The position numbers and the translations under genes were made by a program. Below are positions 24,906 to 39,431 of a stretch of DNA of 64,000 bases, piece after piece; positions within the stretch are counted from its first letter, which is position 1; each line of letters begins with the position of its first letter. The notes under the pieces are model-generated. The model was given only the letters and a program-made list of their open reading frames with translations. It searched no databases and was not told the origin of the DNA. This DNA is from Sitta carolinensis (Eukaryota; Chordata; Aves; Passeriformes; Sittidae): positions 18,821,501-18,885,500 of the forward strand of contig CM063288.1 of assembly GCA_032173965.1 (NCBI GenBank), in the 5' to 3' direction.

Positions 24906-27900
24906 AGAGGATCATGCTCAGTCTATGAGACCTCATATAACAGTCTCAAGAAAAGAGCAGTAATCTCTATTTCCTGTAGTTTTTCTTTATAATTTCTCTC
25001 ATTTTCTAGTTTTTTAGTTTCTTTTCCCCTACAACCTCTTACATTTTCTCCTGTAGTACTTCTCCTTTTCTCTACTATTTAACTTGCCCACAATTTTCAA
25101 AAGCAATAGGAATTATGAGTCAAAAGAGAAGGATGCAATTAACAACTAGTTATTCTTGCTGCTCAAGAAAAATAGAAAACTACACAGTTGGAATTCAAAA
25201 TAATAAAAGACCTCTCAGCTAAAATGTTTTTATTTGAAATCTAGTTGCTCTAGCAATGCGTTCTTTCCCAACAGAAAAACACACTGAGATACAAGAAATC
25301 TTGGAAAACAGAATTGCCTCACCAAAATTACATTCTGAACAAAATACAATGGTTATTCTCTCACTATCACAGTCAAAGAGACAAAAGGGAAAACTATGTG
25401 AAAAAAGCAGGCAAGAGAGCTACACCAAATACTTAGGAGTGAAGAGTAAGGAATTAAGTACCTGGATAAAAAATTTACAATGACCTGCTCAGAACCTTTA
25501 AATTTTTAATATGATTCAGTATAAAGTTACATTTCATAGTTCAAATTTGATTTTTAGTTGCCAGCATTTTGTCTATTTGAGAATAGAGAGCAAAAGAAAA
25601 AGGAAGACTGCAAAGGACAGCCTGGATTTCATCAGATACTGGATCAAGCTCCTAATTTTTTCCTGCATTTATCAACATGAGATGGGGAAGAAAGATACTG
25701 TCTACATGTGTAATTCTTCTGTAGAATTTAGGCTACTAAATGTGTTGGAGGGAGGAAAGTTAATCCTCTTCCTTGCTATATTGATTATTAGTTTTGTGGC
25801 TTGGCAGACTCCTCTAGCAGCACCCTTATGAGATTAACCGCATACTGACTTGTGAGCTCTCAAGAGAGAATACTGAAGCAAGGCTTTGAAAGGAAGTTAA
25901 ACTCTGCTACCACAGGAATGAAGAAAGCCACAGTGAGGTGACTGAGGTACCTGCAAAGACTACCATGGACTCAAATCCATGGCCAGTCTCAAGACAGCCT
26001 CTCAGTAGAAATTGTCTGTTCTCAGTTTGCCTTTCTTTCCAATAGGGACAGCAAATATTATGGCCCTTCACAGTCGCACTTTCACATTTGGTTTTCATTT
26101 GCATTAAAGGAAATTTCTTATTCCTCTCATTGAACCATGATAGAAGGACAGCTTCTTATAATTAATCTTTACTTTCAAATATAAGGATTTTTTGAGTTTT
26201 TAGCAAATATGTACTCAATTCAAACATGGTAGTTATCCTTACTAGAAATATTCAACGGTACTGGTATTTCTGTGCTGTAAATTACCATATTTTAAAATTA
26301 AAGTATGTGGATCTATTATGAATTATCTGTGACAAAGCAATTCCCTCTTCAGAGAGTGGTTTCATGGTAAGAGGCAAAGTGTTAAATACCATTCCCAATG
26401 TGTTGAAGGATACTTAATACTAACAAGCTTAAAAAAGAAGGCTTGTACTGTGTAATCTCTGAGACAAATGGTGTATTTGACAGAATGAGTTTAAAGTGCT
26501 ATGTCTTACTGGCAGTGTAAAATCATAAAGAGCAGTGTTTTCAAACGGATTCTTTGGCACGTGCCTACAGTATTTCAAAAAGTATTATCTTAGAACTCCT
26601 TATTCAAAAGTATGCATAAGAAAAGGCTGACTGTTCAGAACAAAAAGTAATACCATCACACTGTTTTCTCATAATTATTGTTTACTCATTGGAAGGTATA
26701 AAGTATTTTTTAAATTCTATGAGGCACAATGGGAATAGTCATTATTTATCTATGAATAGTTACTGTATTGGGGTCATTTCAATTTACAATATGATCTCAA
26801 ATACTTTCCACTACTACTTTCTACATTTTGAAGTGATGTCCTTTCCGATCCTTTGAATTTTTCAAAATAGCTGTAGCAATTGCTTTTAGTTCTCACAAAA
26901 ACTTCATTACTGGTTAAAATTGAGTCTTTGTTTACAGTGTACCATAGAAACAAAATGAATGGTTTTGATAAAAATATACTGTTTCAAATATTAAGGTAGG
27001 GAGGAATAAGTATGATTTACAAAAGAGTACTTCAAGTTTCTTTGCCCTTGCTAGCATGAATATAGAATAGGTTTTAGTACTTGCCAGCAGTAAAGAACAG
27101 GTATTCATTCCTCCTATTCCTATTTGGATGTGTATATAGATAGCACAACTTTGGTTAACTGAGTTTAGAGACAGCTCAAACTTTGTCGTGTCCCCAAAAA
27201 TCAACCAAAGCCTTTATTTAGTAATTCCTTATATCAGTATAAATATTCCAGACGTTTCGCATTTTTAATTTTAGAAAGTACCCTAGAAATCAGCTAGAGA
27301 TACTACACAAAGAAATAGCCTTTGGCAGGATTACTTAAAGTCTAAACTCTAGATGATCTGTGACTTGAACATAAAATTGAGTTTTCAAAACTGCTGATCT
27401 ACAGCTTGTGTTGTTTGTGCAGCTGTTAATGGCATCAAATCATGAGTTCATTACAACTTTCTGATAAATTGTCTCATCTATGGTAGATTGAAAAAAAAAG
27501 TGAAACATCATAAATAAAACTACTTCCAACAACATAGCCTGAACAGTCAAAGAAGGATGACTTTCCTTCACAACTTGTGAGCAATTTGTACCATAATGAG
27601 TTTCAGTGGGCAGGACAATATCATTCTTACAAAAAATAGAGGGGTAAAGTAGCAACTTGACATATACTCTGATTCTGTTTTCTCCTAAATTTTGAAGTAG
27701 TAGTCAGATTTTATTAGCTGCAATGGAGGTATCTGTGTTTTGGTTACCTTATTACTGCAGACTGCACTGATGTGGCCACACTGAATCCCACGATTTAGTG
27801 CTTCACTCTCTCTTCCCAAATACACACAATGGATTTTTGCTCTGTACAAGAAGAAAATACCCAGCTGTCAGAGTAAAGCAACCTGGCACCAGAACTATTC

Positions 27901-30879
27901 ACTATGTCTTTCTTGGCACAAAACCATTGTCATAGAAGGAAATCTCCTTGTAGGTCACAACACTATGGATTTAGGGAGCAGACACAGACAGGGGGCACAA
28001 TGGGATGACACACAGCACATTCCCCTTGCTTGGACTGGGTTTTTCCCAAGCCTCGGAAGACTTGTTCCAACTTACAGGTAGAACAAAAAGAGAGGTGCAG
28101 TTATCCAGGACAAAAGACATAGCTGAGATTATCTGCAAGAATGTCCTTGATTTTTCCCTGATTCTCTAAAATTTACAATCTCCGTGTGCTGGAAGAGAAA
28201 GATGACAGACACCACATAGTTTATTGATACATGTGAAATCTCAGAAAGGGCTCTTCTCTTTGTAAAATCTTCCCTTAATAAGAAAGAAGAGGACTAGATC
28301 CCTGTTTTGATCTCCGAGTATTTGTATATTTCTAAGTAATTACGATTGTATTGTTTTAGGATTCTGAATTACCTGAAGGTGTCCTTTAAATGTTAATTAC
28401 TTTTACTGGAATGATAGGATACATTTTGAAAGAAATGATCAAAGATATAGGGTTTCTTAAGATGAAATAGATTTGAAGATCATAAACAGACCCCTGGAAG
28501 GGAAATCTACATGGAAATTATTTAGTCAGGATAAGAGGCCAGATTTGAGATAGCTGTAATTATTTCTGGTAGGAGGATGACAAATACAGGGGCAGAGATG
28601 AGTAAGGGTTCAGAGATCTATATTATGCATGGTTTTCAGTTTGTGTTTTGGGTTTTTTTTCACTCTAAAGTGAGTAAATTCAGGAAACTATCTTCAATCT
28701 GATACTAAGGTATACCAAGTAATCTCTCACTTGGGAAAATCAGGTATACACTGTTAAGGAATCAGCAGTCTAGCTCTAAGGTCTTTTTTGTAATTTTATT
28801 TCAAAAGATTTTGCTTGCATTTTTCATGTTTAAATGTTTTATGTACAAATATTTAAAGGATCATTTGTAGGTGACAAAACTGAGGTAGATAATGACTCTT
28901 GAGCCTAGACTGACTAAACTGTTAAATCCATTCTAAGAGAAACACCAGGAAGCCTCTTTACTTCTCTTCCCAGGAACTGCTGGTAACCTCTGGCAGATAC
29001 AGAGTCACAGACATCCATTTTCGGCGTGCTCCAATGCAGTTCTTTATGAAAGACAAGTCTTAGTCTCATGAAATAAATCCTTTTGTCATTATTTCACCTG
29101 CATCCTCTCATCATAATTAAAATACAGTTTTCATGGGAATTTCTTAATTCCCTCCAATTTAACACAGAACAGTAGTTCCTTTATCTTTTAAGGGGGTTCT
29201 CAGATGGCAACAAATACCACTACTACACAGAAGAGACAGGAATGAAATTCCCTAGGATGAAATCCCAGTTATTAAGAAATGAAAATTTCAAAAATACTTG
29301 GGAAGAATGTGTTATCATATACAATATTAAGGCTGACTTACTGTTTTTAACATTTTAAACAGACAATTTTGACTTCTTTTCATCTAGACAGTTCATGTTT
29401 AGAAGAATCCATTTCACATCATGGAAAACAAACTATGCTTTTGCAAGTAATCATTTTAAACATTTTCATTTCACTGAGGCTTAAGAGGGAAGAAAAAGTA
29501 CACAGAGGAGAAATAGTTTGGGGAAAACAGTTGGAACTGACAAAATCAGCAACGGATATGGAGATGAAATTGAGAATCTGAGACATGATGATAAGCAGCT
29601 TTTTGAAAATGTTCTCTGCTTGTGGTTTGTGGCTAAAGATAGAGGCCTGGCCAATCCCTGCCAGCCCCTCCCAATGCTGTCCATCATTCCCATGCAGTTG
29701 AGACCTGACCGTTGTCATCCACCTTGCTGCCCCTGCAGGACTGAAGGGCTTTTGCTGCTGGTCTATAATATGCTTAAATCTCCACAGAAACCTAAGAATC
29801 ATCATTAAACATCCTAGATAGTTATAAAGTACGTGCATTAAATAAGATATAAGTACTAAATTTTCTGAGATAATCTGCATATGAAAGATTCTTGGAGAAT
29901 TTTAAAACTTTAATTTTGACAAAATTTTTCAGTACAAATTTGGAACATCATCACAAAGTTTGGGCTTTTCTAGCTTTCCAGACAACGAAGTTGTCTTATC
30001 ATAACAACTACAAGGTTATGAAAATGTTGTTTGTTCATACAAAAATCTATTAATATTTTTGTCCACATTACAAACACATGTTAGAAAGTAGAAACCACCC
30101 TTACTGCATCTTCTGTCAATATTTTAAAAATACCTAAACACCCTCTGCCAACAAATAAGAGATTTATATCTGAACAGGTACATTATTAAAAGTAGAAAAG
30201 CAACCCAATTTCTGCTTTACTGTCGAAAATCCCACTTGGTTTCCTCTAGGAGCAACACATCATGCACTATTACCCAAGTGATGTCTCTCCAGATTAATAC
30301 AGGAGCTATTCTCTCTGTTAACGGAAGAATGCTTTAGGCCACAGACAAAACGCAAATCATTTAAAGCTGCCTCTGCACAGGCAAAGAGAAAGAAACTGGA
30401 GAAGGGCTAGGAAAATCTAATTTGGTACTGCATTTCTGTTCTTAGTGAATACTGTTCTATCTTCCAGTTTTCAAGAGAAGCTGAAGTAGCAAAACCTGCT
30501 GAAAATGAGGTTTCTAGATGTGGTGGATTTGCTGCACTGGGAAAGCTGCAGCCTTTTTTACTGCAATTGCAGTCAGAGAGGCATTCTGGCTTCCCTTTTA
30601 CCAAGATTTGTTTTGGTCATTCCCCAGCAGTCTATTGCAAAACCACTCATTGGTGGTGCGTTGGTGCCAAGATTTGACAATTTAGTTCAAAACTCTGGCT
30701 TATTTGGCTGTGTACTAGCAGCAGGATTTGACACCTCATTCCGAAGCAGCATGCAATAGTTCCATCTGGCCCTTACCACCAAGGCAAGCACAGCGCATTA
30801 AGCCCAGGAAAGGCTGCAGGTTACCAACATGCTTTACTTTTGACAAATCTTCATGGGCTGTTTTTCTGAGATTGAATTT

Positions 30880-31420
30880 GTACTTTTATTTCCTCCAGCG
30901 GAAGCCTACTTATTTTTCATTGATTTCCATTAAAGTAAGGAGAGCACTGATCCAGAAACAGTTCATGAATTGCATTATCCAGTTTAATTAGAGGGAACAG
31001 AAAGTTTCTCCACAGACAGAATAGTCAGCATTCAGCCTAAAATGCAACTTTGGACAGTAATGGCTACAGCTAGCAATGATCTGAAGTCATAGCCAGTGCC
31101 AATTACCCCTTCCACTCATTACGCAGTACATTAAGAATGATGCTAGAGCATGTTCTCTGTTTTAATATTTAGTACTATATAGCAAATATGTATGTTTAAA
31201 TTTCTTTCTCAATTCAAACCTGTGTCAGAAACAGTCCAATAGCAAGTTCGTTTGAATTATGCATTAAATCAAATTCTTGTTTTGCTTTTTCTAGCTGTCT
31301 ATAAATCTTTTGCTATCATGCCAATTAAATATTTGTAGTAACAAGAAATAAATAATCTGTATACACTGTTTTTATCTTGCTGCTGCAATAATTTTATGGA
31401 CATCTTAAAAGTTCACTGAT
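30880..31420. promoter_or_regulatory. Candidate conserved noncoding element(s)
   Basis: Complex, non-repetitive sequence dense in homeodomain-like cores (TAAT/ATTA) and POU or octamer-like strings. Examples are CATTGATTTCCATTAAAG and ATGAATTGCATTATCC near 30920-30980, CCAATTACCCC and ATTACGCAG near 31100-31125, and GAATTATGCATTAAATC near 31253-31270. Such composition is common in developmental enhancers in gene deserts, but it is also easy to find in AT-rich DNA. No conservation data are available, so this is a pattern-based suggestion only. Confidence 0.28.
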
Positions 31421-33357
31421 GAACCTGTACTTGGGAGAACATAAGAGATGCATCAGTTGAGATCTGTGCCAGAGAAATTAAGGGAAAAAGAGTACACAGC
31501 ACTTTTCCCAGATCATGTAAGCTTAAATTCTGTGATGTAACATATACTCAAATACTTGCAAGAGATTAAATGGTATTGGGTAGAGGCATATGCAGTTGTC
31601 AGATTCTGGCAATAAATACCTTGTGTCTTATTCTCAGTACGGACACAAGTTCAGAGAGGACAAGGTTTAATATTAGTCAGAACATTCCAGGAAATATCAT
31701 AGTTCAATTTTACATTGATATTATATCAACATAAAATTCAAAAGAAAAATACTAAGAGATTGAAAATGCCCTATAAAACTTGTATTTTTGCTTTAAATGG
31801 TGGGGAAAATACTGTATGATTAGAGCATGAGGGCATGGCCAAGCCAACAGTTAGATCTTCAAAGCGATCCAAAATATTAACTGTTAACTTTTTTTTTACT
31901 CCTTTGGCTTGAAGGACAACTTAGCCTTAACAGTCCACACCTAGAGTATTAGGTCACACACTGTATCAACTGCTGAATTACAAGTAGCATTTACTTAGCT
32001 CTGGTTTTCTTACATTATGTACCTACAGAACTCCCAAAACATACTCTGGATTCCCTGCTGAAGTTTCAGTTTCTTACAGTTGTAATGGAACCTTCATTTC
32101 AAAGAAAGGAATGAAATGTCAAAAAAGTCAATGCATACTTTCCCCTGGATCTGATTAATAGGCTCTGGCAGTGGGATACACAAACTAAATTCTGCTCAAC
32201 AGAAGGGAGAATTTCTGACTGTTTGCTCCTCAACAAGGAGGACTAAAATAAACATAGTTGCAACTGTGCTATATGATCTTAGCTAGCTAAAAGTACCTAA
32301 TTTTGCCAGTACAGGTTTGTACTGAGGCCACTTCCAGTTTTAGAGTATACTCATTTGAATTGTCTCTTCCACCTGAGAATTGAGATGGAAAATTTTCTAG
32401 TATTTAATCACCTTTGATAAACACATCAAAACTACTGAGTGAGCTACACTGCATACTGGAAACACAAAAAATGCACAGGATTATGTGGATTCTTTCAATA
32501 GGAATTACTACAGCATTTCAGAGCTGAAAACTACCAGTGAAGGTATTTTGTATGCTTGTGTAATTGTAGCATCTGAAGCACAGAAGAAATATGACCATGT
32601 AGATTTTCAAATTTTGAGTTTTGTTGTGAAAGGTCTACTAGTTAAAAGTAGACTGCAGCTTGCATCAGTTGACCAAGGGAAAGGCAGTAGTTCAGGCAAG
32701 TTCATTGTGAACTAGCCACCTGCATTATGGGTTCCCACACAGGTTCTTTCCCACATAAAGTTCATTTCTGCAGCAGATGCACCGTCAGTGTTTGAGTTGT
32801 CAAAAATTAATTTATTTTAGCTGCAATTCAAAGTACACAGATGCTTTGCTGTACAAAGAGGTCATGGGCAGGATAAAATTAAATAGTTTGTGTGTAGATA
32901 GCCTTACATTATCTTAATTGTTAAATAGTAAGCATGTAATTTTAAAACAGTATTGGCATGGCTTAAAAGGCTATACTCAAATCCAGCACAGTGATCGCCT
33001 TTGTTCTGCAAATCTGGCCAGATGAGTTAGTAACACCAGGGAAATAATCTCCACATGGAGAGAATTCATGGCTGAGAGGGTGGTGGCACAAACAAACAGC
33101 CAGCAAAAAAAGTCCCATTAAATGCAGTGCTAGTGTCTCTGTTCTGTTCCAGGACAATAAACTGCAGGCAAAACTATTTGTCCCATGTAGGTCCACTATC
33201 TCCAGCACGCATGGTCCAGGATCAGGTGAGGATCTGCCCACAAATACATGACATGCTACCACCAAGGAACACGGAACTGCGTGGGAAGCAATAGACTTGA
33301 GTCTGTACTATATGAATGAGACCAAGCAGGCAATCTAATCAAAGTAAAATGAAGTAG
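31421..33357. other. Unique sequence, no gene seen
   Basis: Noncoding by inspection. A somewhat GC-richer patch at about 32990-33290 contains a 100-codon minus-strand frame at 32963-33265 with a hydrophobic stretch but no family resemblance. I do not call it a gene. Confidence 0.6.
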
Positions 33358-33420
33358 AAGGGAGGAGGGAGGGAGGGAGGGAGGGAGGGAGGGAGGGAGG
33401 GAGGGATGGGAGGGGAGGAT
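33358..33420 (+). repeat. GGGA tetranucleotide microsatellite
   Basis: About ten GGGA units (within 33364-33406), flanked by imperfect purine-rich G runs. Four GGG runs separated by single A residues form a textbook intramolecular G-quadruplex motif on the plus strand. Confidence 0.95.
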
Positions 33421-33500
33421 GGGATGGATGGATGGATGGATGGATGGATGGATGGATGGATGGATGGATGGATGGATGGATGGATGGATGGATGGATGGA
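33421..33500 (+). repeat. GGAT tetranucleotide microsatellite, about 20 units
   Basis: A nearly perfect run of about 20 GGAT units directly following the GGGA tract. The junction contains hybrid units (GGGAT, GGGAGGGGAGGAT), consistent with one tract arising from the other by substitution and slippage. Confidence 0.97.
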
Positions 33501-35214
33501 AAAGGAAATTTATCTTAGTATATAGTCTGTGTAGAAATAGTTAAAAAAAAAATCACAGGATCATAAGGTGTTTATTATGGCATATTAGAAAACCTTTTAT
33601 GTTCAAAAATTTACAGCAGCTCTTCACAGTTTCTTTCTAAAACCCCTAATTTTTGAACCTTTTCAAATACAAATTGCTTGCACACTGACTATACAATGTG
33701 TGCTTAGTATTCATGTAGGACTTTTGCTGGTGAAATTTTTTTATTTTATTTTGATAACACTTTCTTAATTTGGATATAAATCTTAATTTATACCTTTTCA
33801 AACAGAAAAACATAGTTTATTTATGTGATTATTCTCCCTATAAATCATATAATATATGCTGAGAGGGAAACTATTCTCTCCTTTCCTGTGTGCCCTATAA
33901 TATCTCAGTTTCTGTGGCAATAATTTAAACTCATAATTGTTGTTAATGAAATCCTCTATTATTACCATTCTGGGAAAGAGATACTTAAATACCTAGCTTC
34001 TGAAACATATGGGCTTGGGAAATGTTAAAAACGTGGCACTGAATTCCTTGGAGAGACTGTATTTAAAAAGAATATTATGCATCAATTTTGCACGTTGGAT
34101 TCTTTTTTTTTTTTTAATAAATGCTCACAATATGTAGTTCTTTTCTTAACTGTGGCAGGATTCTCATAAATAAAAGGTCTCCAAAATTAGCCAGTCTTTA
34201 CCATCACAAAGATGTGCTGGTTATTCGGTAGACATTTGTACTTCTAGCACTGGCCCTGTAGAGGCAGTGTAAATAAAGCAGCTCCCTAAGCACAGGTAGG
34301 TCTGAGAGGCCCCTGTGCCGGGCTCAGAGTCACACAGGGCCCAGTGCAGGAATGCTTCAGGGGCTCAGAGGTACCATGGGTCTGCACGGAGAGCATCACG
34401 GGTACATGCTCAAGGTTAATCAGTCATCAGTTAGGGGAAGAAGTCGTTCACAGAGAATTGGACAGGCACTTGATTTTCATTTGTATCCCTCAGCAGCATG
34501 TGGTACAAAGTCTTTTCCTCAGTCACCTGAGCACTTTTACCAGCTAGCATTCCTTCTGTTCTTTCTGTAGAACATGTTGTTGTCATACAATGTCTTTTGC
34601 ACTTTTCCAGTGCCACATAAACGTTTTCAAGGATTTGTGTATTTTCAGTAAGTATAGAAGTTTTTGAATAACTATCTTTACTGACACATATTTCTGTTTG
34701 ATGGTGTACAGGAAAATTAAAAAAAGACTGACTTTTCCTGGGGAATTTTTTTTTGACAATGCCATTAGGTAACTTTCTGAAGTCCAGCGAAAATTATTTT
34801 CTTTAGCCTGATAGTCCCGTGAATTACAAGAATTAGGTATTCTTGTGGAATTCAGCCCATAGTTGAATGAAAATCAGTTCCACTATCCAATCAAGAAATG
34901 TGCATATGTCAAAACCTAGGGTTTTTTCCTAGCTATTGCATTTTCTTCATCATAATTGGTTCCTTAATTTGAGGCCGTAAAGGCTGACTCTGCCCCGATA
35001 CTGGGCACAGATAAGTATCTAGTTTCAAAAGGAATTACATGTGCTGATATTATGATGGCATTTCTTGTGGGAAAAGATAAAACTTCTTTTCAAATGTCTG
35101 GCTTATATACAACAATTTTATGAACTGCTTATATTTATTTTCCTCCAAAAGATTTCCTCAGCAATGTCTAAGTGTATTTTTACTTAATTATAAGCTGATA
35201 CAGTTTTCAACCAG

Positions 35215-35230
35215 AAAAAAAAAAAAAAAA
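35215..35230. repeat. Poly-A run of 16
   Basis: Simple homopolymer preceded by CCAG and followed by TGGATGATG. No polyadenylation signal or retrocopy body is visible upstream. Confidence 0.9.
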
Positions 35231-36165
35231 TGGATGATGAGGCACACTGGTAAGCACAGCTGTATGCTCCTTTCTTACATATGGACCTTCTGCAAATGTG
35301 TTAAAGAATATATTTTTGAATTCTCATTAACTTAGCATCTTAAGAAAAGTTAAATATATCACATGACATTATGGTTCAAGTATGCAGTGTTGTAAGAACC
35401 AGCTAGTGTATTTTTCTTACAAAAATACTAGAAACTTTATAGGAGAATGTGAGGAGACAGAAAGAAAATTTTCTAGTGATCCAATAAAGGCCCTTTGTCA
35501 GATTCCTCTGTGAATTGCAAATATATTGCACACAGAGCAGAACTAGCCAATAAAGGCCAGATATGGAACAATTGCAAAATCTCATGTAATTTGAAAAAAT
35601 CACTGTAGCACCAGTAATTGACAACATTCTGAAACGCTGCCTTGAAAAGCTGAGAACCAAAATTTATATCTCTGAAACAGAGGAATGGAAGAGTAGATAG
35701 ATTACATATTTCTAGTTGTGTCGTGGCTGCAGGGTTGCAGCTAGTAGGACTGGAAATGAACCTGAAAAACTCTTTTTCACCTCCAAGGTATAGTCGCCAT
35801 TAGAAAGCCCATCTATAATAACTGGCAACCCATTAGCCCTCCTACTTTAGTGTAATTGTTTTCTGAGTGGCAACACAGAAACACATCTGATCATCACACA
35901 TACTCAGAACTGCATCACAAAACTACCATAACAAGACTGGCTGCATTTCACCGGACATCCCAATCAGATGTCTAACGCTTCAGGAGAAAAACCAAAACAG
36001 CTGGTAATCCAGATTCTGAGTGAGAAAATGCCTGACTGAATTTTAAAATTTGTTCATTGCCAGTTAGAAACTCATAGTATCTGATTCAACAGTAATGGAT
36101 ACTGGGCCTGGAGGGACAGTAAAGAATTAACTCATCTGAATCTCATCAGAGATGAGACTGGGGGC

Positions 36166-36192
36166 TTTGTCTTACATTGTTTTGTCTTACAT
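36166..36192. repeat. 12-base direct repeat, 15-base period
   Basis: TTTGTCTTACAT occurs at 36166-36177 and 36181-36192 with a three-base spacer (TGT). Confidence 0.9.
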
Positions 36193-38397
36193 ACTCCATC
36201 ATATGCCAAGCATGATGGAAAATAAAGGAAAAATAAGATTAGTTTAAGGTTTTCTAAATATAGAAAAGAAATAAATGATGTTTTATCTAATTGCTGAAGA
36301 CACTGCTGAAGATAATGATTAACCAATGCAGGGTGGTGAGAGCAATATAAAGTAGGTTAATCATCTAGAGCTCATGCAAACCCTGTTAGCCTCTAGTCAG
36401 ATGTTTCCCTAAGGTATCAATATAATTTGAATTTCAAAAAAGAGCTTAACAGAATATAGTTCTTTCTTTTTTGTTAAATAGGGATTTGGACCACAAAAAA
36501 TCAACTTTACCTTTTCTAAATTTCTGTGTAATCATCTGATCTGAGCTAGCAGCTTAAAACTAAGTAATGTGATTATTTCCCATTAGCTCCAGAGAAGGCA
36601 GTGGCAAAGCTCACACCAAGTTTTTAGTCCTTAGTCCAAGATAAGAAGTACAGAGAAATTCTCATGAAGCTAGATAATCTCTGCTAGATGAGAAAGGGTT
36701 TATGCCATGCTATGTTATACATCTATGCTCTCCATTCCATGGGGATACAAATCCGTACTCCATCAGTGAAGTCAGCGTAGCTAACCTATACCACCTGGGC
36801 ATCTGAGGCACACACACACAAAAAAACTAAAACATGATTTCCCAATGTAATATTCATAGAAATGAAAAGCAAACCTAAGAGGAAAAACCCTGTAATTCAA
36901 CCCACGACCATGTGTATAGAAAAGTAGCATTTATTTTCATTATCTTTCTTTTTAATTCTGGATTTTAAAAATTCCAGAACTGCCTCTCATGCTGTTAATA
37001 AAATGTGTTACTGTAGTACTGAGGAGCAGAAATTTAGTGAGACTATATTAAATCTAATTGATTTTAGGCATCCATCAGGGATATTCATAACAAGAAGTGA
37101 CCTTAAAAATATGGAGCTTTTCATTGTATTTGTAGAATGCATCATTGTTCTCTCTCAACTCCCACTCCCCAAATTTAAAAATCTAAGTTTTGCATTGCTG
37201 AGAACATTACAGCCATCATTTAGAAATGAAAAAGAGCCTATGTATTAATTTATTTTAGGTATTTGTAAGTCTAACATGGTTGATTTTACTTAATTTTCAT
37301 GGCTTCAAAAATGACTGGGTTTTTAAATTTTATGGTAGTAAAGGTAACAAATTCTCATCAGTTACTAAGCTCGAGTCAAAAAAATTCTCATAACTTCTGT
37401 TTCTCAAAATCAAACAAAAAATGACAAAAAAGCCTCACCCTAATAACAATTCAACAAGTCCCATTCTTATACTACTACTGAAAGAAAATTACTAGGAAAA
37501 AAAATCTTGCCTATTAAGTTCTTCCATCAAAACTATTAAGTTTGGGAGTTTGGGTACTGATTCAGTGCACTTTTGATCTAGCAAGCACTAACTACAGTGT
37601 CTTCCAAAATGCAAGTCATGCATAAACAATTTACTTAGCTATTGAAAGTTCTGAATATGAACCATAAAGGACTGGGAAGGACTGGGCATATAACAGTATA
37701 AAAGAGATGCTAGATAGGTAATTTTGTATGTATTAAAGGTAATGTTACAACTTTATTATCCTTTTAAAAAGATAGAGGGAAAGTAAGGTAAAACAATCCT
37801 GACATGAAAACACCTGAACAGCACAAAGATTAGAATATCACTTATACAAATGACAGTTACTTGCTTTACAGATTTTATTTTTGTGTGTTAATGTTTTTAC
37901 TAGACTCAGATCAGCATTCAGCTCCTCAGCACGTTTTGAATTCTGCTTTTTCGGAGAATCTTACCCTAATTTTTTTTCACAGGAATTTATTTGATTTTTT
38001 TTCTCCCTTTTAAAGCTAAGCTTCTTTAAATGTTAGAGTCTTAATTAAGTCTTAATTTTATACTTATGTTTTTGGAGATGATGGGGGGAAATACAAGTGA
38101 CTAGAGAAGCTTATACATTGACAGATTTGCAAAAATCTTTCTGTTTCATCCTAGTCTTATTTTTCTAGGCTATTCTCTGATTGACTAAACTGACATCTTA
38201 GCAAAAATTATCAAACCCAGTTCCCTTCGAGCTTTACTTCCAGTTTAAAAGCTCAGTCATCCTTAAGGCACTTTGGACTTCCAAGATGGTGAATCAGAAA
38301 CATAGCTATGGCAGGCGTAACCTTGGAATTCGTAATATTCTGTATATTACTTTGATACTTGCCCCATTTTCTAGAACAATGCCAAACCCAGATGGAC

Positions 38398-38433
38398 AAT
38401 GTTCTTCTGTTGAACAGAATGTTCTTCTGTTGA
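38398..38433. repeat. 16-base direct repeat, 20-base period
   Basis: AATGTTCTTCTGTTGA occurs at 38398-38413 and 38418-38433. The spacer is ACAG. Confidence 0.92.
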
Positions 38434-39431
38434 TTGACCCTGCTTTTTTTATTGCAGGATCAATAATTTTTTTTTTATTTTTATTACCTCCATATACCTC
38501 CATTCTTTTCACATCTATAATTTAGAAAATATTATTTTCCCTTTGTAAGAGGAAATATAATTGCCATATAATCTCAAGAGCCCAAAATTACTCCTTCAAT
38601 CTGATTTTGTGCTTCCTTCAAATTATACTTTTTTAAAGAAGGAAAGAGGAAAAATCAAACAAGTTAATTGGGATTTATGAATAAACTCACAAACCCCAGA
38701 TTCTCAGTACACAGATGAAAATTAATTGTTTATACAATACTTCTAAAAGTAATATGGGAACCATGCATTTCTTTCTAGAAATGGAATAATCTGTGACAAG
38801 ATATAAATTTTGGAAGAATGATACATTACACTAGATTTTTTTTATGTAATGTAGATGAAAATCTTCATGTTGGAAATTCCAGTCATGAAGTAAATCAAGA
38901 TAAAATTTTGACAGTTGACCAGAAACTAGGTATTATTTCTTTAGATTGTTTAGGTCCTTACACACACTGCAGCACTCACATTCTTCCTCATAAGAGCTGG
39001 GAATCACAGAGACCGGAATGTATTTCTTACCATTGCACAAGTTTTCGAACTCACGGTCTCCTTTTTATAGAAGAGGGAGAAAAGCCTAAAAGCCATGAAA
39101 GGAATCTGATTTCCTACTCACTAGGCTAACTGTTATATTCCAAACCTAATGTTTAACCACATCTTTGTCACCTTGAGACAGCAAACTCAGTTTGAAACTG
39201 TACATATCAACTTATTCAGTGCTATTAGGGGAGACGAAAACATTATGTTTGTGATAACCAGTTATCTTCCAAATAAGGTGAAACTTCTAAACTTTTAGTG
39301 TGACCTGAATGGGTGTGTTTTTTAAAAGAGTTTTGTTGAAAGACAAGTAATTGATCCGATAGTTCCATGTGTCAATAGTCATCACAAAGAGCTTCTAGAG
39401 GCAAGAATCTCTTAATTAAGTTATATTAAAC

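Larger units (their letters stand above)
20884..30879. other. Unique AT-rich sequence, no gene seen
   Basis: About 10 kb of noncoding DNA. It holds a 26-base A run (21251-21276), a 16-base direct repeat (21281-21313), a TA tract (22464-22482) and an 11-base duplication (24884-24905). The longest frames are 139 codons at 23773-24192 and 153 codons at 29419-29880. Both are on the minus strand, overlap frames on the other strand, and contain no motif I recognise. GC-richer patches near 27960-28060 and 29640-29760 have no identity I can assign. Confidence 0.6.

Noticed and set aside
29419..29880. 153-codon minus-strand open frame and overlapping plus-strand frame of 96 codons
   Set aside because: Both strands are open over the same patch, with no domain, codon pattern or splice context to favour either. 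Chance is the simplest reading.
33358..33500. CRISPR-like regular repetition
   Set aside because: It is a tetranucleotide microsatellite without spacers. No repeat-spacer array exists anywhere in the window.
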